A DNA stretch of 64,000 nucleotides. Source: Neltuma alba (lineage: Eukaryota > Streptophyta > Magnoliopsida > Fabales > Fabaceae). The notes under the pieces were generated by a model. That model worked only from the letters and a program-made list of their open reading frames with translations, was not told where the DNA came from and made no database searches. Below are positions 1 through 13,237 of this stretch, piece by piece (the first letter of the stretch is position 1; each line of letters starts with the position of its first letter). The stretch spans positions 1 through 64,000 of the forward strand of contig NW_021634835.1 in assembly GCF_004799145.2 (NCBI RefSeq). The letters run 5' to 3'. The translations under genes and the position numbers were made by a program.

Positions 1-1712
1 CTTTTATTTTTATATATATTTTATAATTAATCTAATGCTTTAGTGCATTACAAATTTAAAATGAAGATTATCTTTTGACTGTTTTTTTTTGCCAAATTAT
101 CTTTTGACTATTAGTTTTTCAAAACAAAATATTTTTTCAAAAAACAATTAAAATTTAAACCCAATTTGTTAAAGTTATATGGACAGTGCAATTTTCATTA
201 TAGCGGTGAGTTGTTGGTGAATTATCATTCTCAGGTCACCTTCTTATAATATCTCTCTAGTCCCTATCGTGTTCGGCGTCCCATAAATGATTTCCCATAA
301 TGATGGGGAGCGGCTGTGAAGAGCCAGCCTTTCCATGCCTAAAAAGTACTATCTTGGTTTTAATTATAAGATTTTATTGATAAACTATAATAAGATCTTA
401 TAATTAAAATCGGAGATACAACATGCTGAAAAAGCTGTACTGTTCATAGAACATCACACACTGTAATTCATTATTTAGAATTATTGGCAAGTTGTAACAT
501 TCACAGGACATGCTAACATCTATTCAATATTTAACATCGGCCTACAGAAATTTGCAGGGTTCACAAATTATAAACAATATGTCGTCTCGTATCAAACTCT
601 TTGTGAAAGCACATAACTCGTAATCAACCTAGCTTGATCGCGAGGAGGGATCAATATCAGCCATATTGCTCTAATTTTATCTATAAAACACTTTAATATG
701 TTTTATTGAAATAATAATGATAAAGATCCAAGCCTCTTTCTCCTGGTCATCTTGTCCATTCGTCACAGGTTACGGGCCTGGTCTGCTATACTCTTTCAAA
801 CGAAAATAGAAACTGAACGACTCTGATAACGACCCTGATTAATTTGATATATTATCTTTAATTTTCTCCTGCACGTACCACCCTCCCTAGATCTTGCCAA
901 ACAGATTCCAAATTTGACCGTGCCACAGCAACCCTGGCAGCAGATCCTTGATTTCAAAGTGATGACTGTGATTAGATTCATTCGTGTGTCACTCATAACG
1001 TCATGTCTATTTGCCCCCTCCGTCCTGATCTGGAGTTTAGGACCACTCTAATTGAATTTAATAATACTAAGAATGATAATGTTGCTTCTCTAATCTGCCA
1101 TTAATGTGGCCCCTTCAAAACCACATGGAATGGGATCGACAACTTAGCTGTCACTGGTACAGAAATTCCAAGTCAGTGGTCAATTGTGAACATCGAACCC
1201 ACCCCACCAATGACCCGATCAATATTCAAATCAAATAGCTCATGCCCCTTCTCAAGACAAGCACTTGTGGCTATCCCTCGAGAAACTAGAGATTTCCAGT
1301 TTAACTAATCTTTACAACAGCACATTGTTCGTTCTGAACCTCTTTAGGCAGTCTTCTCTCTGGCCATTTCATTAGCCGACCTTTCTTTCTCTGACCAAGC
1401 ACCGAGTCTTGCCGGAGCTGAGTTCGTTATCTGCCCCGAAAAGAACAGAAGTACTCTGACTTTAGAATAGGATGCAGATGTACCTAGAAAATAGAAATGT
1501 CTCTTTCCCTTTTCTCTTCGGAAAAAAAGCCTCTTTTTTATAAATTTAAAATTAAAATCACCATACGTCGCAAAAGTGGGACTTTCAGGACCAGCAAAGG
1601 ACGAGGGTAATCCAATCGGGTGGACCATTTTGTACTGTACAATATGCAACCTAGACTAAGTACATTGTTTTTGCTCAGGATATGACTCCTCTTTTAATTC
1701 ATATTTATTATA

Positions 1713-1983
1713 CTCTTCCGGTCCTTAATATAGGACCCAATTCTTGAGTTGGTTTTGGTTCTAAATATAAAACCCATTTTTTATATTTATCAATTTTATC
1801 TAAATTACCCCTATGGATACTCCCTCAACTATAATCAAGTAGAAGAGGGGGATGGGGTATTAAGAAAGATGATTATGGTGTTTTAGGAAAAATGTGTCAC
1901 TTTTTTTATAATTAACTAACTTACCTAACTTCCTTAATCTAATCAAATTAGTTAAATGGATTTTATATTAAGGATCGGAGGAG
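1713..1983. mobile_element. Stowaway-type MITE, family A copy 1 (271 bp)
   Basis: The element begins CTCTTCCGGTCCTTAATATA and ends in the matching inverted sequence (...AAGGATCGGAGGAG), flanked by TA on both sides. This is the Stowaway (Tc1/mariner-derived) signature. It is the same length as the copies at 13778-14048 and 56184-56454 and lies in the opposite orientation to them. It has no coding capacity. Confidence 0.9.
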
Positions 1984-3952
1984 TATTTGAGCTTCAGACA
2001 TGGCTGGGTCTATCTATCCATATCTATCTGTGGGTTGAAGAGCACAATCTGCGTACTCTCTCCGATCCCATTCTTGTGGCCGGTGGTTCTGACAAGAAGG
2101 CTCACCGAACGTTCCGTACTGCGTTACAACTGTTTATATCTTTTCTTTTCCCTCCTAAATCAAAAGCACCACAAACCCCAACCGTCTGTGTTTCTCATCA
2201 CCTTCCCCGAAGCCCACATAATAATAAATTAATAACCAATACTAATGAAAGAGAAAACTGTGATAAAGTATGAAGGGAGGGCAGCAAAAGTTTCAGGCTG
2301 CTTAATCATATGGGTAGTCTGTCTAGCTATCCTCACGTGGGGGCGGACACATCAATAAATACGAGCAGCTATTCTATTGTAAACTCGTTCCTTTCGATCT
2401 GTTTACAAATGTTTTGTTCGGGATTTGACTCTCCACTGACTAAAATGAGAGAAGGGAAGAGATGTCTTATTCTCGGAGAGGCTGGATGCCAATAATGCAT
2501 AATACACTGTCTACTTCCTCACTTGCCCCACCCTCTGTTCTGTTGGATCATCAATTTCCACGGGCCAGCCCCATTTATTACAGAACAAAATTCCAAGTGC
2601 TGAGAGGCTGATTGACGTGTCAATTTCCAATTTGTTCTTCCCAAGAAAATGAGCAGAGTGATGAAGATATATACACAAGGAGGATGCACATGGCTGGAAT
2701 CATGTCAAAATAATTGGTGCGTGTTAGGTAAAAGGGACGTATCTGGCCGATATCCCTGCCTCTGCCCTTATCCAGGTGAGGGCATTAGAAATTAATCACG
2801 ATGCGGCTTACAAAATATTGGAATGGGGATGCGAGTGGCACGCAGAGTTTATCAGAAGGAAAGCTAGCTAGGGGGTTCTGCTTTTTGTCGTATTGAGCGT
2901 CGAGAATTTTTTTTTTTTGGGGTGGGGGTGTAAAAGCAGGGTTGATAGATGACAAGAAGGAAGCCAGGTCAGAGAGGTCAGTACTGAAGCACCAAAACCT
3001 CTGCCTCCCTCGCTCTCCTGTCGTTCTCAGTTCAGTAAGTGTGAATGGATGTGCTCGGTTCTGGTCACTTTTCAGTTTTCACTCAGAATTCCCTTTGCGG
3101 CAGGCAAATTCTATATCCAAGATATAATTGTAATTTCATTGTTTGATAACAAAAGGTTTAGGCATTACATGATCAGGTTGATATAAAATTTCTCTCACAT
3201 ATTTATTTTATGTTTTATAAATTATGATTAAAATTTTATTTACAAATCATTTTAAATGGGTTCTAAATGTATTGAGTAAGCTGGCTTATCAAGATGAGGA
3301 AAACAACATTATCAATGAGACTTGAGTTTATGAATTATGAGTCGATTGAAGAAGTGTTTGGGTAAAAACAAAATCACAGTTTTAAAAGTATTTTTACAGT
3401 ATATGAAGTAAACATGTAAAGAAGTTTTTTTTTTTATTTTAAAAAAATATTTTTTAAAAATATTTTTTGGGCAATCCACCAAACACTCGATAATTGTAAT
3501 TTCATTTCATGCTTCCTTCGTCACGGGGCCTGTTTCAACCCCATTTAAGTGGACGCAAGCCTGGAAGCAAAGATGGGGTGAGGGGTCTATTTACTATCCT
3601 TGCACGCCATCCATTGTCAGAAATCACACATCAGAAACCCCACAGCAACACCAAGAACGTCAGTATTTTTACCACCTAGTCCAGCAGATCCAATCCCATG
3701 CTTATCTTAATCTTAAACTTGATATCAATACGGAATACTTGCCTTAAATTTATACACACAGTCTTGGTCAGAGTGGAAAGATTCTTTTTTTTTTTTCCCT
3801 GAAAGAAAAAACAAAACATAGAAGGTGAACGGAAGACCATGACTCTACGAAACATGCACGGGTGGGGCTCAATAATTTCCTGCGCTGCCGTTTGAAGTGA
3901 ATTTACATCAAAGGATCTTGATCACACGGATAATTATCAAAGGCTTATTATA

Positions 3953-4216
3953 TTTTATCTCTAATATTAAATATAAGAATTAGTTAACTAATTTAAATAA
4001 ATCAAAAAAATAAATTAAATTAATTATTTATAATAAATATATGTTATCTTTTCTAAAATATTCATATTAATCAAATTTATTGATTAAAACTATCATTATT
4101 ACAATGACTATCTTGAAAAAAAAAAGAATAAATATAATAGACAAAATAAATTGAGATTTTATCTTTATGACCAAAATAAAAATCAAATAAATTCTTATAT
4201 TAAAAAACAAAATTAG
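3953..4216. mobile_element. Stowaway-like AT-rich MITE, family B
   Basis: The ends are inverted repeats around AATATTAAATATAAGAA and TTCTTATATTAA, with TA at both borders. The interior matches the reverse complement of 14757-15037 over most of its length, for example the shared motif ATTTATAATAAATAT. It is non-coding. The exact borders are less certain than for family A. Confidence 0.65.
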
Positions 4217-5283
4217 TAATTTAGAGCTAATAGGATATGCACCTTTCAAACACGTACGAATACCGAACCAGCATTACAATAATACAACGTGCTCCCCACA
4301 TTTTCAGTGCATTTTCAATCCTAGCAGTTTTGTTACAGTACACAAAACATAACAATCTATCCTATTAAGACGTTACAATACTCATAAGCCCATAAATAAC
4401 ATGATTTCTTTATTAGATTATTTATTATAAAGCTTAAGAATTTAGACATGTAGAATTCATTTCTATATAGTATAAAATTTACAAAACACCACGCTATCAT
4501 TTACCCGATCGACTTGTTATTTGTTATACATAAGCATTGATATAATAATAAGGCATCCAAAAAGACAAATAGTCATGTGGAAAAAAAAAAAACCAGCAAC
4601 AGGGAAAGCATTTTAAGCTCGTAAAGGCCACAGTACCTGTGAAACTCCCCATTACGAAACAGCATGTCGTCACCCAAAGACTTTCTTTCACCAGTGCCAA
4701 ACACCCATTCATCTGATTCCTGACGTCACACTCCACATCTTCCATATATACGTAAATTTTCCGCAGAGAGGGAAAAAGATTAGACATTCCAATGTCCGCA
4801 TATGTACTTTTCCATAACGCGTTGGGCTTCCGGCTATATGTTAACCTCAATTGCTTCGCATGTACACAGGCGCCATTTGCTCTCTCTTTTCCATTGGGAT
4901 TCCGGAGACCTGTTGATTACAAGATTATATTATTCCAAGTTTAGCATTAGAGTTTTCCGTTTCATCGGCCGCTTCGCCATTAAATCTTCATATAACATCA
5001 GGTAAATAAGTTGTTTGCTAGCGAGTAAATGGCTATTTGTCATGTGGTTGAATCAAAGGCAATGAGCCGGATGCGTGCAAGAAATCTGAAAGCATCCTGT
5101 GAACTTGAAAAGAAATAAGACAACGCTGACAAGAAATCGCGTGCCGGCTTGTTATTTCCACGTCTATACTGTATGGAAAAGTGACAATTGCGTTTGGGTT
5201 CAGTGGAAATAATACTACCTCGCGCTCTCTAACGTAAATATAAAAACTACTTAGCTAATTTAAGTACGTTAAGAAAATTAGAT

Positions 5284-5503
5284 ACTGTTTGGTACGAGCA
5301 AAATAAAGAGGGGGGAGGAGAAAAAAATTTTAATGAGCTTTATTTAAAAAAATTAAAGAAGTAAGGTTTTGAAATATTAATAAGGAGAAAAAATAATATA
5401 AAAGAATAATAAAAATTAATCAAGAGCTTTTTTAAACCAAGCTTGTTGAAATTTTCCCTCCTTTCCCTTCCTCTCCTCTTATTTTCTCTTATACCAAACG
5501 GAT
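5284..5503. mobile_element. hAT-like miniature element nested in a family B MITE
   Basis: The ends are inverted repeats beginning ACTGTTTGGTACGAG and, on the other strand, ATCCGTTTGGTATAAG. The flanking octamers AATTAGAT and TTTTAGAT agree at 6 of 8 positions, as expected for an aged hAT duplication. On both sides (about 5225-5283 and 5504-5640) lies sequence resembling the family B MITE at 14757-15037, so this looks like an insertion into an older element. Confidence 0.55.
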
Positions 5504-6693
5504 TTTTAGATATGTTAATATTTATAATAAATAGATGCTGTCTTTTATGTATTGGTTAGAATTATTGTCATTATACGAACTATCATAAAATATATATAAA
5601 AAATAAAAAAAATTAATATTTTATATTTAAGACTAAATTAAAAACCGGACGAAATTTGACTATGAATCTTATCTAACATATATCCGCAGCTGCAGGAACC
5701 TGCAAATGCCATTCCCATGGTCACCTCGGAAAACACATATCATTGGGGTCATATGGAGTGTATATCCCACAAAGCAACACGTGTGTGGGGGGAGGCATGC
5801 AGCCAGCCAAGCATCCTGTTACTTGCGTATACCATATTCATTATTCATCGCATATACCTTGGGCGTTATAAGAATCCATGTTGTTGATTGTTTGATTAAA
5901 CAAACTTCTTTGTTCAACCTCTTTTCGTCCGAAAACACAAAAGATAGATCCGCCAGCCAGGCGGAGATCACAGAAGAAGTGGAGGGGACTATCGTAGGAG
6001 AAAGGAAGAGGAGGAGGCTGTGAAGAATGTAAAATAGAGACATACCAATGGTTGAGGACTTGGTGTAATTTTCTATTTAGAATTGGATTTTTGAGATCCC
6101 AGCTAGATTGTTTTAGATTTATAATCCTTGCACAGCATAGAGTTAATTTCTTTAGATTCCCTTTATCCTAAAATACGCCTTAGGCAAAAGGAGAGAAATC
6201 ATTCGCGACCAATTTGCCATGAAAAATGTCCAATCAAACAGTAGCTGGATGTTTAAACAATGCGTAGTCACTCCAAACTAAAGACTTGGGGATATTTGAG
6301 ATAGGCTGAGATGAAAAACACCCGAAAATTTTACAAAGTCATTTTGAACAATACTGACAGAACCCTGCTATAGAACCCATAAGATCATCCCTGAAGCATC
6401 AATGAGCAGGCTGATTGTATGGCATTTAAGGTGAAATTTGTATTTGTTTAAGAAGTAAGATACAAAAATCTATTGAGACATCCCATTCTAATCACATAAA
6501 GGCAGGGGGGGGCACAGGATGGCCATGTCTTGTGGTCTTTCATTCTATCTTCATTCGTGAAAAATTATCGTTTGTTAACGGCTTACGCTGTAACAAAAAC
6601 GCAAATTCCACGTGTCCTCCTTCGAACCCCATTTCACGGAATGCCCATAACGTTACCTCGCCCTTTATCATTTTCCAGACCAGATTACTTCAT

Positions 6694-6696
<3 letters not shown>

Positions 6697-6725
<29 letters not shown>
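6697..6725. repeat. CT dinucleotide microsatellite
   Basis: About 14 CT units occur in a row, some 0.9 kb upstream of the phosphatase start codon. CT-rich tracts are common in plant core promoters and leaders, so this may lie near the transcription start. That placement is inference. Confidence 0.9.
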
Positions 6726-6729
<4 letters not shown>

Positions 6730-7633
6730 AGTGGCGTGGAGCCCAGAGCTGGACCTCTGCATTGCTGGCTCCAAGCTCTCCCTTGTTGGTCTTATATGTG
6801 GCTTGTCCTCTCAGACCCAAGGCAAAGCAAGGGTTTCAGTTGGCCAAATCTTTCATGCACACCCGAAATTAAAGTTGTCATCTTAAACTCCCTTGTCTCT
6901 ACTCTTCAACAATTTCATCCTCTGCATAGCACTAACTGGTTAGATAGCGGAAAACACCTACAAAAGTAACCCACTTCTGCTTTTTTTTTCCTCTTGATTT
7001 GATGGATCCACAGATCTAATGCTTTCATCCACACTTATCTTTCTTCTCCCTTCCAGATCATTCTCTTCTTCAACTCGGGCATTCAATAGCTAATCAATAG
7101 TCAAACTATTGGGTGAGATCTCTCTCTCTGGAATTTGTTTCTTTAAAATGAAGAAACCTTTAGTTTTTGTCATTATTGGCTCTTATGAAGATTATTGTAA
7201 CTCTTGGGGTTTTGATTTCCAATGTGAACGAGAAGGTCGGGCCTCGAACGAGCTGACCAAAACTCTCTCTCAGAAAAGCAAGTGGGGTTGACGTCACCTC
7301 GTGGCACGAAAAAAAAGAAAGAAAGAAAAGACGCGAAGAATTGTCTTTAACTCTTTCTCCCTTGTTGAATTATTCATCGTAAAGGACCTTACCTGGTCCT
7401 AGTTTCATTTTTCTTAGCAAGAAATGAGGTCGAGTTTAGGGCAACTCTGCTTATGCGAGATGTTTGACCCGTAATTGAATTCACCTGTATTTGCTTGTTG
7501 ATTGTCTTGTAGTGGATCGTCATTATTGTGGTGAAAAGTTCCGGGCTGTCTCAATCGTGACTGAAAATTCTGAGGGCGAAGTAGTTTATCGATCGTTAAT
7601 AGATGTGGAAACTCTTGAAGGTTGTTTGGTGAG

Positions 7634-7729
7634 ATGAGGGATGTTATCAGAGTTGATGAACTTTCTGAGGGCCTGCTTTCGGCCAGTTTCGCATCGTTAT
7701 GCACGAACAGGTTCAGATGGTGGAGGTAG
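7634..7729 (+). promoter_or_regulatory. Upstream ORF overlapping the PP2C start codon
   Basis: An ATG at 7634, 7 nt before the chosen phosphatase ATG and in a different frame, opens a 31-codon frame ending at TAG 7727-7729. It has a purine at -3, as does the main ATG. A scanning ribosome would meet it first, so it could dampen translation of the phosphatase or force leaky scanning. Whether the transcript includes this ATG depends only on the leader, which clearly extends this far. Confidence 0.5.
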
Positions 7730-10700
7730 ACAAGATGGGCTTTTATGGTACAAGGACTCGGGGCAGCATTTAAACGGCGAATTTTCAATGGCTGTGGTCC
7801 AAGCCAATAACTTGCTGGAGGATCAGAGCCAACTTGAATCTGGCAGTTTGAGCTCCCATGAATCTGGCCCTTATGGAACCTTTATCGGTGTCTACGACGG
7901 CCATGGAGGACCGGAAACATCCCGATTTATCAACGATCACCTGTTTCACCATCTCAAGAGTAAGTAACTTCTTGATGGAAGATATTCTGTCAGGACGATA
8001 GTATTGCATGGTGGGAATTATGTTCTCTAATAAAAACATGACAAGTGAATTGTTTCGAACTCAGCACCATATGATTGGCCTCCTTATGTTTTGATTGAAA
8101 ATAGGAGATGATCACAAAATTTCATCTTAATTTTGTCCTTTGTGTATTTCTGTGGCACGTTTTATCTGCTTTACCATTTCAAAATTCTTCAGTACGTTAG
8201 GTTGTTTTTAAATTGAGAAGATGTATGTAGGAGTTTACGGTTTAGGATACACCCAAACAGCCATCAAGCCCATTTTTATATGATTTTGAAAGATTAAGGA
8301 ATGGAAAAGTTTGTATTTCATTGAATTGTGTATTCCTCTCATCTACAGTACACAAGACTGTGCTAGTTGAAACCGAATAGGTCTAATTAAAGGACTCTTT
8401 CACTGCAAGACCGAAAAGGACCCTTTCATTCTCTCTTTCAATTTTCTTTTATCTCAGATTAAATGTGAAAGCATGGCTGATGACATGCTTTCAATTGTTT
8501 GGTGCAAGAAATGGTGGCAGGGGTGATTGTCCTTCGTAGTATGTGCACGTATCTTATTATTGTATGCAGTGAGGTTAAGGTTAGAAAAGCTGTACAGTAT
8601 ACACTACATTGTAGGGTCTTAGTACCTGTCTAGCTGCTTGGCTGTTATTCTGTATTTGGATTCTTAATCTCCACGTGGTGATTGGCTGAAAGAATTCTTG
8701 CTCAACTTTTAATTGCAGAGTTCACTGCAGAGCAACAATCAGTGTCTGTAGATGTAATCCGGAAGGCATTTCAAGCAACAGAAGAAGGATTTATGTCACT
8801 TGTTGCCAAACAGTGGCAAATGAAACCACAAATTGCAGCAGTTGGGTCGTGCTGTCTTGCTGGTGTTATTTGTAATGGTAACATTTATGTAGCAAATCTT
8901 GGTGATTCCCGTGCTGTTTTGGGAAGAGCAGTCAAGGCAACTGGAGAGGTTCTAGCCATGCAATTATCTACAGAGCACAATGCAGCTTTAGAGCCTGTTA
9001 GACAGGAGCTGCGCTCTTCGCATCCCGATGATCCACAGATTGTTGTTTTGAAGCATAATGTATGGCGAGTGAAGGGCCTTATACAAGTGAGTCATTTATA
9101 GCACATCATTTAGTTTTCATAATTGCCCAAGCCAGTTATATTTTTGCTCTATCTGCTTTTTGTACATGGTGATACACTTCATGACAGATGCTCCATTCCT
9201 ATGCTCAAAGCTTTCATCTCGTTATGCTACAGTTTGAAACACTTCACCACTGGAGTAATTAACCTCATAGTGTATTCTTTTGGGATGTGAAGAATGACTT
9301 GTAATGAAAGCAAATGAAAGAAAACAAAGGGGAAAAGAGGTTAGTAGTGCCCCAAGGGGGAAGAGGAAGAAAAATTTTCTACAATTGTCAAGATTGTTGA
9401 TAGAAAGGGGGCTTAGGCTATATTTTCTTCAACTCTGCATATGTTTTTATGGCTATCATATTTAGAATTGGTTTTTGTTACAGAGTCACAATAATGACTC
9501 TACATAACCAGAATTTCCATTTGCATGGAATGATCAATTAATTCTTGTTATCTCATTATCATATGGAATTCCTGCTCAACTTCATGATCACGCCCCTCTG
9601 TCCATCTACCCACTGCTTCGTCAGTCCATCTCGGTGGAAGGGAACTTGGACTCTCAAGTCTTATTCAGATCCTATAATAGTGGAAAAACAATTATATTTC
9701 TGATTTCTTGATCAGGTCTCATCAACCGGAAAAGTATATCAGCATCAGCATGACTTGAATTGAAGTAAATTAATTTTTCATCTTTTTTTTTTCCCCTCTA
9801 ATCCAAATATGTCATTATAGAATCCTTTACCTTTCAGATTTCTAGATCCATTGGGGATGTATATTTGAAGAAGGCTGAGTTCAATAGAGAACCTCTATAT
9901 GCTAAATTTCGACTTCGTGAGCCATTCAAGAGGCCAATACTGAGCTCAGAACCATCAATATCAGTGCACCAGTTGCAGCCACATGATCAGTTTGTTATAT
10001 TTGCGTCTGACGGACTCTGGGAGCACCTTAGCAATCAAGAAGCAGTCGATATAGTTCAAAACAATCCCCGCAGTGTAAGATATGAATTTATATGCCACAA
10101 TAATAGACATTGCTATGCAAACTCTTTGTTTAAATTGTTTCTAGACGGTAAACGCCATTATTACAAACGGAAGTTGTTTGGCCAGAGGAATATAATCTCC
10201 TGCTCTGTTGTGGTCTAGCAGTCTAACTGAATTTGAAGTTGCAGGATTTTTTTTCTTCTATATGTACCTAAAAATGTGTTGTCTGATATCATTATCCTGT
10301 AGAACTCTAATTCTGGATCATGAAGCCTTCCCTTAGTTTTGCTGACTCTTGCAAAATTAATCATCTGTTATGAGTTTTTGTTAACATCAAAGTTCAAAGA
10401 TTAATGATAAGCTGATATTTTTATGGTATGTTTCGCTCCTTGCCCTTGAAGCTACAGCAAAACTGTCGGATAATCTTGATAAGCAATGAGCTAGGAAATG
10501 GCATTGCATATAATAGGTTTCAACTACTTAATAACATAAATAGATCTAAAATTTTTCTCCTGATTAATGCATGGCTATGAAACACCTTAAAGCGATTCTT
10601 ATGATCGTGTTCGTAGTTGGTAAAGCATACAAGGCAGCAAGCTTAGTTGAAAATGGATGAATATTTTACGTGTTATGATTTCAGGCAAGCGCGAGGAGAC

Positions 10701-10954
10701 TGGTGAAAGCTGCCCTTCAAGAAGCAGCGAAGAAGAGAGAAATGAGATATTCGGACCTAAAGAAAATTGACCGTGGGGTTCGACGACATTTCCATGATGA
10801 CATTACTGTGATTGTGGTATTTCTTGACTCAAATCTGGTCAGCAGGGCAAGCTCTGTCAAATTCAACAATATATCAGTTAGAGGGGGTGGAATTACCCTT
10901 CCTCCTAACACGCTGGCACCATGTGCGACGCCAACAGAGGGTGGTGGTACCTGA
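7641..10954 (+). CDS. Protein phosphatase 2C, clade D
   Basis: A Mg/Mn-dependent serine/threonine phosphatase of plant PP2C clade D, whose members dephosphorylate the plasma-membrane H+-ATPase and are inhibited by SAUR proteins (family knowledge). Exons: 7641-7959, 8719-9086, 9838-10074 and 10685-10954, giving 397 aa. Visible motifs are the metal-binding VYDGHGGPE (about residues 80-88), ANLGDSRAVLG, QISRSIGDVYLK across the exon 2/3 junction, FASDGLWEHLSNQEAVD and the C-terminal DDITVIVVF. The N-terminus MLSELMNFLRAC matches the conserved start of Arabidopsis At4g38520-like proteins, which decides the ATG. All catalytic acidic residues that I can recognise are present, so the enzyme should be active. 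An out-of-frame upstream ATG overlaps the start. Assignment to the clade is strong; assignment to one Arabidopsis orthologue is not settled. Confidence 0.96.
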
Positions 10955-11221
10955 TTTAAGTTGTATTTCTATCTTTTTCTTCGTATCATTCTCTAGTGTG
11001 AATACCAGGGATCATTAAATAGCAACGAGAGGAGGAGGAGCGCTTGAATTCTTTATATCGTGAACTGTAACTTTACTGGAATACCACTAATACTCGTGCT
11101 TAGTTTCTTTCCACAACTTCAAAGAACAGAAAATATCTTCTCATCTGATCTTGATCATTGATTATAAATTTATATTGAGCTGCCTTGGCACCGACTTTAA
11201 CAACGGGGGAAAAATTCTTTA

Positions 11222-11910
11222 GGGATAATTAATCTCCGGGTCCTTATAATTTCATTTGATTTTTAATTGGGTCCTTATAATTTTTTTTCTTTTTATCAGG
11301 TCCTTTTACTTTTGGTGTGTTTTTAATTAGGTCCTTCTATTTTTTTTCTTTTTATTAGGTTCTTATAGTTTCATTTATTTTTTAATTAGGTCCTTTGTAG
11401 TTTTTAAAAAATTATTTATTAACTTTATTTTTAAAAATTAATTTCATTTTTAAATTAATAATTACATAATTAGACAAAATAATTAATATAATCATTTAGT
11501 AATTAATAAATAATCAGAATAATAATTGTACTTAAATATAAATTATTTATAATTATATTTTAATTTTAGAAAAATTTATTATTGTAATTTGAATCTTATA
11601 ATTATAAAAATTAGAATTGAAAATAAATAATATATTTGTTTGACTAAAAATTTAAAAGAATATTAACATAAGATTGTTACAATAATTTATTATTTTTAAA
11701 ATTTTATTATTTATAAAATAAAGAATAAAAACTACAAGGACCTAATTACAAAACAAAGTAAAACAATAAGGACCTGATAAAAAGAAAAAATATTATAAGG
11801 ACCTGATTAAAAATATGTGAAAGTATAAGGACCTGATAAAAAGAAAAAAAATTATAAGGACCTGATTAAAAACCAGTTGAAACTACAAGGACTTGCATAT
11901 TAATTATTCC
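11222..11910. mobile_element. Mutator-like non-autonomous element with repeated subterminal motifs
   Basis: The two arms are inverted repeats of roughly 200 bp, with ends GGGATAATTAAT and ATTAATTATTCC. A perfect 9-bp duplication, AATTCTTTA, flanks the element at 11213-11221 and 11911-11919. A 9-bp duplication with long inverted repeats is typical of MULEs. Each arm contains several spaced copies of a motif close to AGGTCCTTATAATTT or its complement (AAGGACCTGAT). The centre is extremely AT-rich and non-coding. Confidence 0.85.
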
Positions 11911-13085
11911 AATTCTTTATTCTGATACCTTTTCTGTCGAGCAAAAATTGTGATTTGAATCGCAAGGACTTGTATACTTCTATCCAAAATGATTTGAGAA
12001 CTTTTATTGATATCAAATGTAAATGAAAGCAAGCGGTTGAATTTCTTGACTTTATGTATGTGAACTACGTGATGAATGATCAATACTATTGAATGACAAT
12101 TATAACAAGATTTGGTTTATCATTTTCTACCATTCTACTTCTGTGTCTCCTTTGTCTCGTTTGGCTTCAATTGAGTTGTTGGGGTGGATCTTTATCTGAG
12201 GCAATTTCGGGAACTGTGAGCGAACTCTTATATATGTAATCACATGACTAATATTTACGTTGTATCCGTTGTTCTGTGGGTGAACAAGAAGGCTTTTAGG
12301 TGATCACCAATTAACCATTCAGTTTTTTTTTTTTTAAAATAAATTTAACATTACAGACGGTCCTTTACATAATTGAACAGCAAGGCGACTAGATAAATAT
12401 CATCCAAGAACCGAAATAAAGTATAGCATTCCTCCTGTCTTAAATATAAGATTTATTTTTTAGTATAATTTGTACTAAAACAATTAGTTTTATATTTAAG
12501 ATCCGAAAATGCACTATTGTTTTTAATTAATAAAAATAAAACCAAAGGTGCAACCAGAGTGAAGAGAGAGAGAGGAGAATGACACCTAGATGGGACCAAA
12601 CCAAGGGAGTAATTTATGGTCTCTGAAATGGAAGCATGACATGCTCATTTGACAGCTAAAAATGGAGAGAGAAATTTAAGCATATGCAGGAGAATTTTAT
12701 TTTTTTCTTCTTTAGGTACAAGCATCTTCTAATAATTCTATTCAAAACATTATTGGATACTAAATATAAAATTTTTTTTAATACCCCATAGTGTTTTAAT
12801 AGTATTTTGAATATGATTATATTTAATGGGACAATCAGGGGAGGAGCCGGGGAGCTGTGTACCGCTGTTGTGTTATGGGTAACAATGGGACTGTTTCATG
12901 AGGGCTGGACTGGGCTATCGGTTGATTTGGTCAGTCCGTAGTAAAGAGCCCAATGGACTCGACAACTTAAATGGGCAGTCGTCAGTAATTTTAATATCAA
13001 TATATAACATAATATTTACCAAATAATTTATCATTTTATTTTGTTGTTCAATGTCTGGTCTCAGCTCCCAATCGTGAGAGACTTT

Positions 13086-13237
13086 TTTTTTAGTAGGATG
13101 GTATCGTTGACTCAGGGTGTCCCAGTACAACGGTCAGACTAATCCCAGGTGCACTTGCCAGGTATCGAGCCCATGACATGATAGGGAAGGCGCCTTGCGT
13201 TCCCGTTTGCGACCAGTCGGACCTGACCCTGCAGGCA
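13086..13237 (-). mobile_element. SINE insertion with 18-bp target duplication
   Basis: CCAATCGTGAGAGACTTT occurs at 13068-13085 and again at 13238-13255, enclosing 152 bp. Read on the minus strand the insert contains a pol III B-box-like GGGCTCGATACC and ends in a run of A, the expected layout of a tRNA-derived SINE. The A box is not clear. There is no coding capacity. Confidence 0.8.

Larger units (their letters stand above)
1..7640. other. Intergenic and upstream region of the PP2C gene
   Basis: No convincing gene is seen in these 7.6 kb. The open frames here are short, lack family motifs and overlap AT-rich or transposon sequence. The stretch holds a Stowaway element (1713-1983), two copies of another AT-rich inverted-repeat family (3953-4216 and about 5225-5640) and a CT microsatellite (6697-6725). 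At about 3352-3490 a short segment begins and ends with GTTTGG/CCAAAC-type ends and could be a decayed hAT remnant. The last 1 kb is probably the promoter and leader of the phosphatase gene. Confidence 0.6.

Noticed and set aside
1344..1649. 101-aa minus-strand open frame
   Set aside because: Low-complexity Phe/Lys-rich translation and no family features.
4524..4850. 108-aa minus-strand open frame
   Set aside because: No motif, AT-rich context and no coding-like composition; probably chance.
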